Shown piece by piece: positions 17,929-24,839 of a DNA stretch of 64,000 bases. This stretch comes from JACCWP01 sp963785115 (GTDB lineage: Bacteria; Actinomycetota; Actinomycetes; Propionibacteriales; Nocardioidaceae). Each line of letters opens with the position of its first letter. Position 1 is the first letter of the stretch. The translations under genes and the position numbers were made by a program. The stretch covers positions 31,032 through 95,031 of the forward strand of contig CAWATY010000004.1 in NCBI GenBank assembly GCA_963785115.1. Direction: 5' to 3'. The notes under the pieces were generated by a model that was not told where the DNA came from, did not search any database, and saw nothing but the letters and a program-made list of their open reading frames with translations.

Positions 17929-19719
17929 ATGACATCGACGATCCCCAGCCCCACCCAGCAGAGCTCCAAGGACAACCTTGTCGAGATGTCCTGGGACCCG
18001 ATCACCCGGATCGTGGGCAGCCTCGGCATCTACACCAAGATCGACTTCGCCTCCCGCGAGGTGGTCGAGTGCCACAGCACCTCGTCGATCTTCCGCGGCT
18101 ACGCGATCTTCATGAAGGGCAAGGATCCGCGCGACGCGCACTTCATCACCAGCCGGATCTGCGGCATCTGCGGCGACAACCACGCGACCTGCTCGTGCTA
18201 CGCCCAGAACATGGCCTACGGCGTGCGGCCGCCGGCGCTGGGGGAGTGGATCGTCAACCTCGGCGAGGCGGCCGAGTACATGTTCGACCACAACATCTTC
18301 CAGGAGAACCTGGTCGGGGTCGACTACTGCGAGAAGATGGTCGCCGAGACCAACCCCGGCGTGCTCGAGCAGGCCAACCGGACCGAGGCGCCGCACGCCG
18401 CGGACCACGGCTACCGCACCATCGGCGACATCATGCGGGCACTCAACCCGTTCACCGGCGAGTTCTACCGCGAGGCCCTCGTGGTGAGCCGCTGGACCCG
18501 GGAGATGTTCTGCCTGATGGAGGGGCGCCACGTGCACCCCTCGACGCTCTACCCCGGTGGCGTCGGCACGGTCGCGACGATCCAGCTGATGACCGACTAC
18601 ATGACCCGGCTGATGCGCTACGTCGAGTTCATGAAGAGCGTCGTGCCGATGCACGACGACCTGTTCGACTTCTTCTACGAGGCGCTCCCGGGTTACGAGC
18701 AGGTCGGCCTGCGCCGCACGCTGCTCGGCTGCTGGGGCTCGTTCCAGGACCCGGAGCACTGCAACTTCGAGTACAAGGACATGACCAACTGGGGTCGCAA
18801 GATGTATGTGACCCCGGGCGTCGTCGTCGACGGCAAGCTGGTGACCACCGACCTGGTCGACATCAACCTGGGCATCCGCATCCTGCTCGGCTCGTCGTAC
18901 TACGACGACTGGGAGGGCCAGGAAACGTTCGTCACCCACGACCCGCTCGGCAACCCGGTCGACCGGCGCCACCCGTGGAACCAGCACACCAACCCGGTGC
19001 CGCAGAAGCGCGACTTCGACGACAAGTACAGCTGGGTGATGTCGCCGCGCTGGTACGACGGAAAGGACTACCTCGCCCTCGACACCGGTGGCGGGCCGCT
19101 GGCCCGGCTGTGGTCGACGGCGCTGGCTGGCCTCGTCGACATCGGGTACGTCAAGGCCACCGGCGACAGCGTGCAGATCAACCTGCCCAAGACGGCCCTC
19201 AAGGGACCGGTCGAGCTGGAGTGGAAGGTCCCCCAGTGGAGCAACACGATCGAGCGGAACCGGGCCCGCACCTACTTCCAGGCTTACGCGGCTGCGTGCG
19301 CGCTGCACTTCGCCGAGAAGGCGCTCACCGAGATCCGCGCCGGGCACACCAAGACGTGGGAGTCCTTCACGGTGCCAAACGAGGGCATCGGTTGCGGCTT
19401 TACCGAGGCGGTGCGCGGCGTGCTCAGCCACCACATGGTGATCCGCGACGGCAAGATCGCGAACTACCACCCCTACCCGCCGACCCCGTGGAACGCCAAC
19501 CCGCGTGACTCCTACGGCACCCCGGGTCCGTACGAGGACGCGGTACAGGGCCAGCCGATCTTCGAGGAGAACGACCGCGAGCACTTCAAGGGGATCGACA
19601 TCATGCGCACGGTGCGAAGCTTCGACCCCTGTCTGCCGTGCGGCGTGCACATGTACCTCGGGGCCGGCAAGAAGCTCGAGATGGTGCACTCGCCGACCCA
19701 GTCCGTCACCGGTGACTAG
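17929..19719 (+). CDS. hhyL: [NiFe]-hydrogenase large subunit, group 1h
   Basis: A 596-residue catalytic subunit carrying the NiFe(CN)2CO centre. Nickel ligands are Cys78 and Cys81 in SRICGICGDNHATCS and Cys568 and Cys571 in DPCLPCGVH. The RICGICGDNHATCS form is typical of group 1h. A 22-residue tail follows His574 and would be cut off by the maturation protease at 24095 after nickel insertion. The start at 17929 follows a GAGG site after the small subunit stop. The next gene begins immediately after the TAG. Confidence 0.93.
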   Translation: MTSTIPSPTQQSSKDNLVEMSWDPITRIVGSLGIYTKIDFASREVVECHSTSSIFRGYAIFMKGKDPRDAHFITSRICGICGDNHATCSCYAQNMAYGVRPPALGEWIVNLGEAAEYMFDHNIFQENLVGVDYCEKMVAETNPGVLEQANRTEAPHAADHGYRTIGDIMRALNPFTGEFYREALVVSRWTREMFCLMEGRHVHPSTLYPGGVGTVATIQLMTDYMTRLMRYVEFMKSVVPMHDDLFDFFYEALPGYEQVGLRRTLLGCWGSFQDPEHCNFEYKDMTNWGRKMYVTPGVVVDGKLVTTDLVDINLGIRILLGSSYYDDWEGQETFVTHDPLGNPVDRRHPWNQHTNPVPQKRDFDDKYSWVMSPRWYDGKDYLALDTGGGPLARLWSTALAGLVDIGYVKATGDSVQINLPKTALKGPVELEWKVPQWSNTIERNRARTYFQAYAAACALHFAEKALTEIRAGHTKTWESFTVPNEGIGCGFTEAVRGVLSHHMVIRDGKIANYHPYPPTPWNANPRDSYGTPGPYEDAVQGQPIFEENDREHFKGIDIMRTVRSFDPCLPCGVHMYLGAGKKLEMVHSPTQSVTGD

Positions 19720-20682
19720 GTGTCGGGCGGCGTGGGGGAGGAGAGCGGGACCGGCGCAGCCCCCGGCGCCGAGCTGAGGGCCACCGGCGAGCGGATCGAG
19801 GCACTGCTCGACGCGAGCTCGGCGCACGGGGTGATCGCCCGCGAGCGGTCCGAGGAACTGGTCCGGCTGCTGGCCGACCTGTACGGGGCCGGTCTCGAGC
19901 GGATCCTCGACCTGCTCTACGACGCGGGTCGGCTCGACGCCGAGATGCTGGACGTGTTGGCGGCCGACGACCTGGTCGGCAGCCTGCTGCTGGTGCACGG
20001 GCTGCACCCCCATGACGTCACCACCCGGGTGCAGCGGGCACTCGACGAGGTGCGTCCCTACCTCGGCTCGCACGGCGGCGACGTCGAGCTGCTCGGTGTC
20101 ACCGAGGAGATGGTCGTGCAGCTGCGCCTGCTCGGCAGCTGCGACGGCTGCGCGTCGTCGTCCGTCACGCTCAAGCTCGCGGTCGAGGGTGCGGTGGAGG
20201 CGGCCGCGCCGGAGGTCACCGGCATCGAGGTCGATGCCGCCACCGAGGAGCCGGGGGCCGGCGCGGTCATCCCGGTGAGCGCCCTGCGGTCGCGGCTCGA
20301 CCCCGACGACGCGGCTCAGCACGGCGGCAGCGGCTGGGCAGAGGTGCCGGACCTGGCGACCGTGGCCTCGGGCGAGGTGCGTGGTGCCGTCGTCGAAGGC
20401 GTGCGGATCGTGGTCGGACGGGTGGGCTCCGACCTCTACGCCTACCGCGACGGTTGCGCCCGGTGCTCGGCCGGCCTGGCGGACGCGACCCTGGAGCGCC
20501 TGCTGGGCGGGGCCGCCGGTGATGTCGTGCTGCGCTGCCCGGCGTGCCGTGCGCACTACGACGTACGCCGCGCCGGACGCTGCCTGGACGGTGACGGACA
20601 CCTCGAGCCGCTGCCGCTGCTGGTGCGCGACGGCGTGGTGTCGATCGCCGTCCCGACGACCAGCGGGGCGGTGAGCGCGTGA
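19720..20682 (+). CDS. hhyE: NifU-like / Rieske-like iron-sulfur protein of the hydrogenase locus (HhyE-like)
   Basis: A 320-residue protein starting at the GTG directly after the hhyL stop. Residues 105-175 form a NifU C-terminal-type domain with GSCDGCASS (Cys141, Cys144). Residues 205-300 resemble a Rieske domain, but the usual CxH and CxxH pairs are replaced by CARC (Cys246, Cys249) and CPACRAHYD (Cys273, Cys276, His279). It may therefore hold a different cluster or zinc. In mycobacteria a comparable protein, HhyE, is thought to relay electrons from the hydrogenase to the respiratory chain; that role is inferred here from position and domain make-up. Confidence 0.75.
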   Translation: MSGGVGEESGTGAAPGAELRATGERIEALLDASSAHGVIARERSEELVRLLADLYGAGLERILDLLYDAGRLDAEMLDVLAADDLVGSLLLVHGLHPHDVTTRVQRALDEVRPYLGSHGGDVELLGVTEEMVVQLRLLGSCDGCASSSVTLKLAVEGAVEAAAPEVTGIEVDAATEEPGAGAVIPVSALRSRLDPDDAAQHGGSGWAEVPDLATVASGEVRGAVVEGVRIVVGRVGSDLYAYRDGCARCSAGLADATLERLLGGAAGDVVLRCPACRAHYDVRRAGRCLDGDGHLEPLPLLVRDGVVSIAVPTTSGAVSA

Positions 20683-21632
20683 GCGGTGGCTCGAACGGGA
20701 CGCCCGCCGACGGCTCGCCGCTGGCCGTGCTCGCCCGCATCACCGGCAACCGGCCGCCACCGGTCGTCGGCGAGCGCTGCGAGATGTGCGCCGAGCCCAT
20801 CGCCGAGGCGCATCAGCACGTGGTCAGCCTGACCAGCCGCACGTTGATGTGCACCTGCCGCGGCTGCTACCTGCTGTTCACCGACGCCGAGGCCGACCTG
20901 CGCTACCGGGCGGTGCCGGACCGCTACCTGTCCTTCCCGGACTTCGCCCTCGACCAGGCCCAGTGGGATGCCCTGGAGATCCCGGTCGGGCTCGCGTTCT
21001 TCTTTACCAACTCGGTGCTGGGCCGCACCATCGCGTTCTACCCCGGCCCCGCCGGTGCGGCGGAGTCCGAGCTGGCGCTGGGTGCCTGGGACGAGGTCGT
21101 GGCGGCCAACCCGGCGCTACGCGTGGTCGCGCCGGACGTCGAGGCCCTGCTGGTACGGGCCGGGTCCGGTCGCCGCGAGTGCTTCCTGGTGCCGATCGAC
21201 GCCTGCTACCAGCTGGTCGGCGAGCTGCGGCAGCTGTGGCGCGGATTCGACGGTGGCCAGGAGGCCCGGGACCGCATCGACGAGTTCTTCGCCGAGGTGG
21301 CCGCCGTGCGCGCCCCGCCCCGCTGGTCGAGGGGGACACATGACCGAGCTGCGGTTCACCGTCGACGACATCGTGGCCGAGCGCTACTCGGTGGCGCCGC
21401 ACCTGGTCGCCAAGTTGCGCATCGAGGAGACCACCGGCGACCAGGTGCACGCGCTGGTGTTGCGAACCCAGGTCAAGATCGACGCCCACCGCCGCCCCTA
21501 CAGCGACGAGGAGGAACGTGGCCTGCTCGACCTGTTCGGGCCTCGCCCGCGCTGGACCGACACCCTCAAGCCGTTCCTGTGGATGCACACCACCGCGATG
21601 GTGCCGGGTTTCACCGGCTCGACGGTGGCTGA
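20679..21632 (+). CDS. DUF5947 family protein (reading frame runs on past its likely end)
   Basis: A protein of unknown function found with actinobacterial hydrogenases. The recognisable part covers residues 1-215 (to about 21330). It has CEMCAEP and MCTCRGCYLLF near residues 30-65, a possible zinc or cluster site. The GTG start overlaps the upstream stop as GTGA. The open frame continues 290 bases into the next gene, giving an Arg-rich tail that looks like a shadow. One base added near 21280-21330 would end the gene at TGA 21341-21343, overlapping the next ATG as ATGA. I suspect a one-base deletion; the listed end is that of the frame as it stands. Confidence 0.7.
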   Translation: MSGGSNGTPADGSPLAVLARITGNRPPPVVGERCEMCAEPIAEAHQHVVSLTSRTLMCTCRGCYLLFTDAEADLRYRAVPDRYLSFPDFALDQAQWDALEIPVGLAFFFTNSVLGRTIAFYPGPAGAAESELALGAWDEVVAANPALRVVAPDVEALLVRAGSGRRECFLVPIDACYQLVGELRQLWRGFDGGQEARDRIDEFFAEVAAVRAPPRWSRGTHDRAAVHRRRHRGRALLGGAAPGRQVAHRGDHRRPGARAGVANPGQDRRPPPPLQRRGGTWPARPVRASPALDRHPQAVPVDAHHRDGAGFHRLDGG

Positions 21633-21981
21633 CCTGGTGCTGCCGTGCAGCTACGACTTCGAGGTCGCCGGTGCGAAGTACCTGCACGCGTTGCGCGACG
21701 GCACGATCCCGCTCGAGCTGCTGTTCAGCGGAACCGTCTTCGCCCGCGGCGCCACCGGCTACGAGGTCACCCAGATCCCGTGGGACCGCGAGGCCCGGCA
21801 CGAGCTGCCGGTGCAGGTGTGGCGGTCCCTGATGGACCAGCACTTCCCGGGCAGCGGCTGGCTGCGCCTCGACCGGGACGCGCTCGATGCCCTGGCCCAG
21901 TACAAGTCCGTCCGCGGGCTCACGACGTGGGAGCAGGCGGTGCACCGCCTGGTGGCCGAGGCCGGGCAGGTGGTGTCGTGA
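21340..21981 (+). CDS. DUF6084 family protein
   Basis: A 213-residue soluble protein of unknown function, known to me only from actinobacterial hydrogenase loci. It begins MTELRFTVDDIVAERYSV and contains PFLWMHTTAMVPGFTGST and LPCSYDFEVAGAKYLHAL; there is no signal peptide, membrane helix or metal motif. Its stop overlaps the GTG of the next gene (GTGA). The tight coupling in the hhySLE operon suggests a part in assembly, stability or membrane attachment of the hydrogenase, which is inference. Confidence 0.75.
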   Translation: MTELRFTVDDIVAERYSVAPHLVAKLRIEETTGDQVHALVLRTQVKIDAHRRPYSDEEERGLLDLFGPRPRWTDTLKPFLWMHTTAMVPGFTGSTVADLVLPCSYDFEVAGAKYLHALRDGTIPLELLFSGTVFARGATGYEVTQIPWDREARHELPVQVWRSLMDQHFPGSGWLRLDRDALDALAQYKSVRGLTTWEQAVHRLVAEAGQVVS

Positions 21982-23327
21982 CCCTCGACCGGGCTCGCAC
22001 GGTGGCCGACGCCGTGCTGTACGAGGGCTACCTGCTCTACCCGTACCGCGCGTCGTCGCGGAAGAACCAGGTGCGCTGGCAGTTCGGCGTGCTCGGCCCG
22101 CCGGGTGCCGTGCAAGCGGGGCTGGGCGAAGAGTCGGACATGGCGTCGCAGTGTCTGCTGCGCGACGGCGTCGACGCGTCAGTCACCGTCTACGTCCGCT
22201 TCCTGCAGCTCCAGGTGCGCGCGGTCGAGCGGGCGACGGACGACGGCTTCGTCGCGGTCGCCGAGCTGCGCTGCGGGGGCGCCACCTGGCTGAGCTGGGA
22301 CGAGGCGGTGGCGCAGGAGCTCTCGCTGGGGCCGTTCGCTCTGTCCGAGCTGCAGAACGCACAGACCCTGCCGCTGGACGTGCCGGGCGGCGAGGAGTCC
22401 GAGCCGTTGGTCGAGGCAGACGGCTCGCTGGTCGGGCGCGTGGTGCGCCGCCGCGAAGCCCTGGCCGGGACGCTGCGACTGTCCGCCGTGCCCGACGGCG
22501 AGCTGGTACGGCTCGAGGCCGCTGTCGAGAACACCGCCGAACGGGTGGGCGACAAGGACGAGGCCATCCGGCGCTCGTTCATCGGGGCACACCTGTTGCT
22601 GGCGGCCGACGGGGCCGAGTTCGTCTCGGTCATCGATCCGCCCGACGACGCGCGCGACGCCGTGGGTCGCTGCGCCCAACGACGGTGCTGGCCGGTGCTT
22701 GCCGGGGCCGCGGGCGAGACCGACGTGGTGCTCGCCTCGCCGATCATCCTGTACGACCACCCTGAGGTGGCCGAGCAGAGCGCCGGCGCGCTGTTCGACT
22801 CGACCGAGATCGACGAGATCCTCACCCTGCGAGTCATGACGCTCACCGAGGACGAGAAGGCGCAGGCACGGGCCACCGATCCGCACGCCGCGGCGATCAT
22901 CGACCGCTGCGAGCAGATGTCGCCCCAGGACCTGCAGCGCCTGCACGGGATCCTGCGCGACCCGCACGCCGGCACGTCGATGCCCACCGGCGACGACTGG
23001 TGGGCGGCGGAGGCCGCCGCCGACGTGACCCCCGAGGCCGACTCGGTGCTGGTCGGCGGAGTGCCGGTCGCCAAGGGCAGCCTGGTGCGGCTGCGCCCGT
23101 CGCGGCGGGCCGACGCCCAGGACCTGTTCTTCACGGGGCAGACCGCCCGGGTCAACGCCGTCCATGTCGACCTCGACGGCGAGACCCACGTCGCGGTCGT
23201 GATGCTGGACGACCCGGCAGCCGAGTTCCACGACTGGTACGGCCGCTACCTGTACTTCGCGCCGGACGAGCTCGAACCGCTTCCCGACGCTGAAGGTTCC
23301 GACCAGCGAGAGGAGAGCTCATCGTGA
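21978..23327 (+). CDS. Uncharacterised hydrogenase-locus protein, 449 residues
   Basis: GTG 21978 overlaps the preceding stop as GTGA. I do not recognise a named domain. It begins DAVLYEGYLLYPYRASSRKNQVRWQFGVL and contains a long acidic middle part, IVLxSP-like ASPIILYDHPEVAEQS, then an Asp/Glu-rich helix, TLTEDEKAQARATDPHAAAIIDR, and a compact C-terminal segment (about 345-435) with VAKGSLVRLRPSRRADAQDLFFTGQTARVNAVHVD ending in WYGRYLYFAPDELEPL. It is soluble by appearance. Its place between DUF6084 and a small membrane protein implies a hydrogenase-specific accessory role. Confidence 0.8.
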   Translation: MTLDRARTVADAVLYEGYLLYPYRASSRKNQVRWQFGVLGPPGAVQAGLGEESDMASQCLLRDGVDASVTVYVRFLQLQVRAVERATDDGFVAVAELRCGGATWLSWDEAVAQELSLGPFALSELQNAQTLPLDVPGGEESEPLVEADGSLVGRVVRRREALAGTLRLSAVPDGELVRLEAAVENTAERVGDKDEAIRRSFIGAHLLLAADGAEFVSVIDPPDDARDAVGRCAQRRCWPVLAGAAGETDVVLASPIILYDHPEVAEQSAGALFDSTEIDEILTLRVMTLTEDEKAQARATDPHAAAIIDRCEQMSPQDLQRLHGILRDPHAGTSMPTGDDWWAAEAAADVTPEADSVLVGGVPVAKGSLVRLRPSRRADAQDLFFTGQTARVNAVHVDLDGETHVAVVMLDDPAAEFHDWYGRYLYFAPDELEPLPDAEGSDQREESSS

Positions 23328-23443
23328 GAGTGCTCGGCATCATCACCCTGGTGCTGGCGGCCGTCGTCCTGTTGGCCGTCGTCGTCGTCGGGGTGCGCTC
23401 GGTCCCCGACGTCAGGCGCTACCTGAAGATGCGCCGGATGTAG
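23324..23443 (+). CDS. 39-residue single-pass membrane protein (DUF6893-like)
   Basis: A very short gene starting at GTG 23324, overlapping the previous stop as GTGA and preceded by GAGAGGAGAG. The product has one strongly hydrophobic helix (IITLVLAAVVLLAVVVVGV, residues 6-24) and a basic tail, DVRRYLKMRRM, giving an N-out/C-in topology by the positive-inside rule. It could tether a soluble hydrogenase component to the membrane near the quinone pool; that is inference from place and topology. Confidence 0.7.
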   Translation: MRVLGIITLVLAAVVLLAVVVVGVRSVPDVRRYLKMRRM

Positions 23444-23477
23444 CCGGCGTGGCTTTCCCATTCTGGAGGAGACAGAC

Positions 23478-23699
23478 GTGAACGACGACCCCACCGAACC
23501 TGGCGCCCACGTCGAGGAGGAGCCCCAGGAGGAGCGCGGTGCACCCGGATCACGCGACACCGGGTCCGACGCAGCCGACGGCGGTCCGGCCGACCGGCCG
23601 ACCGGCGGCTCCGACGAGGACAGCGACACGACGGTCGACCCGAAGGGTGCGAAGGACTCCGACGCGCCCCACCTGCCGTCCGGTGACCAGGCGGGTTGA
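23478..23699 (+). CDS. Acidic disordered hypothetical protein, 73 residues
   Basis: Begins at GTG 23478 after a good GGAGGAG site. The product is nearly all Asp, Glu, Gly, Pro, Ser and Thr (for example EEEPQEERGAPG, TGGSDEDSDTTVD), with no Cys, no hydrophobic core and a strongly negative charge, so it should be intrinsically disordered. It matches no family I know. Its ribosome site, correct spacing and place between hydrogenase genes support real coding, but compositional bias makes this less sure than for neighbours. Confidence 0.55.
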   Translation: MNDDPTEPGAHVEEEPQEERGAPGSRDTGSDAADGGPADRPTGGSDEDSDTTVDPKGAKDSDAPHLPSGDQAG

Positions 23700-23738
23700 C
23701 CCGCGGGTGTACCGACGACCGCACGAGAGGAGCAGGCG

Positions 23739-24098
23739 ATGACGATCTCACCGGGCGACCCCGGCCCCACCGACCCCGAGAGCGGTGACCGGAAGGTGCC
23801 CCCGTACGACGATCGCCAGAAGAGCGGCGAGGTCGACGAGGAGGGTGCGCACAAGGACGGCGCCAACGTCGGCGGTGCGACCGGCCCGGTCGAGGACGAC
23901 GACCTGAAGTCGCCGGACCCGGCGGACACCGAGCGTGGTGCGACGGCGTCACCGGCCGACGAGCAGCCGGCCGAGGAGACCCCGGAGGGTGAGCCCGGCG
24001 AAGGGTCGACCGGACCGACGCACGAACCCGGGACGGGTCGCGGCGAGGGCAAGAGCCGCGACGACCACGACCAGGGGTCGGGTGAGAGTGCTCGGTGA
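23739..24098 (+). CDS. Acidic disordered hypothetical protein, 119 residues
   Basis: Begins at ATG 23739 after a GAGAGGAG site; its stop overlaps the protease gene as GTGA, which supports translation. The composition is like the gene before it: Asp, Glu, Gly, Pro, Ser, Thr and Lys dominate (SGEVDEEGAHKDGANVGGATG, EETPEGEPGEGSTGPTHEPG), so it is probably disordered. The two may be related by duplication or share a role as acidic linkers or chaperone-like tails. No function is assigned. Confidence 0.65.
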   Translation: MTISPGDPGPTDPESGDRKVPPYDDRQKSGEVDEEGAHKDGANVGGATGPVEDDDLKSPDPADTERGATASPADEQPAEETPEGEPGEGSTGPTHEPGTGRGEGKSRDDHDQGSGESAR

Positions 24099-24574
24099 GT
24101 GACGGCATTCTCGTCGCTGGCATCGGCAACCTGTTCTGCCGCGACGACGGGTTCGGCCCGGAGGTCGCCAGACGTCTCGCCGGCCAACCGCTCCCGGCAG
24201 GGGTGCGGGTGGTCGACTACGGGATCCGCGGGATGCACCTCGCCTACGACCTGCTCGACGGCTACCGGGCGCTGGTGATCGTCGACGCGTTGCCCGGTGA
24301 GGGTGAGCCGGGAGACCTTCGGGTGCTCCGCGTCGGCACCGACGACCTCGGCGAGGGCGGGTTCGACCCGCACGGCATGGACCCGGTGAGCGTGCTGGCC
24401 AGCCTGGGCACGCTCGGTGGCGAGCTGCCGTACACCCTGGTCGTCGGCTGCCTGGCCGGTGCCGTCGACGAGGGCATCGGACTGACGCCACCGGTCGCGG
24501 CGGCGGTCGACGAGGCCGTGGTCACCGTCCGCCGACTCGTCGACGAGCTGGTGGCCAACCGGGTGGAGGCCTGA
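24095..24574 (+). CDS. Hydrogenase maturation protease (HyaD/HybD/HycI family)
   Basis: A 159-residue endopeptidase that trims the C-terminal tail of HhyL after nickel insertion. The family signature is GIGNLFCRDDGFGPEVARRL at residues 9-28, where Glu23 is a likely metal contact. A second metal region is VIVDALPGEGEPGDL, and the His-containing part is GFDPHGMDPVSVLA. Length matches the usual 150-200 residues. GTG 24095 overlaps the upstream stop; hypC follows one base after its stop. Confidence 0.92.
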   Translation: MSDGILVAGIGNLFCRDDGFGPEVARRLAGQPLPAGVRVVDYGIRGMHLAYDLLDGYRALVIVDALPGEGEPGDLRVLRVGTDDLGEGGFDPHGMDPVSVLASLGTLGGELPYTLVVGCLAGAVDEGIGLTPPVAAAVDEAVVTVRRLVDELVANRVEA

Positions 24575-24575
24575 T

Positions 24576-24839
24576 ATGTGCCTGGGAATCCCCGGACGGG
24601 TGGTCGAGATGGTCGACGGCTACGGCGACCAGCTGGCCCTGGTCGACGTCGTCGGCGCTCACAAACGGGTCAACATCGGCATGCTCGACTCCGCGCCGGC
24701 CCCCGGACAGTGGGTGCTCATCCACATGGGCTTCGCGGTCGAGACCGTCGACGAGGCAGGCGCCGAGAAGGCTATGGCGGGGCTGGAGATGATGGGGCGC
24801 CCGCGGGACCGCTCAGACGAGTCCGAGCCGGCCCCGTGA
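24576..24839 (+). CDS. hypC: HypC/HybG-type hydrogenase assembly chaperone, copy 1
   Basis: An 87-residue chaperone that carries the Fe(CN)2CO group with HypD and holds the large-subunit precursor. The essential N-terminal Cys2 is in MCLGIPGRVVEM, and the core HKRVNIGMLD...GQWVLIHMGFAVETVDE is typical. It differs clearly from the second copy at 27176. Its stop overlaps the hypF start (GTGA). Confidence 0.92.
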   Translation: MCLGIPGRVVEMVDGYGDQLALVDVVGAHKRVNIGMLDSAPAPGQWVLIHMGFAVETVDEAGAEKAMAGLEMMGRPRDRSDESEPAP

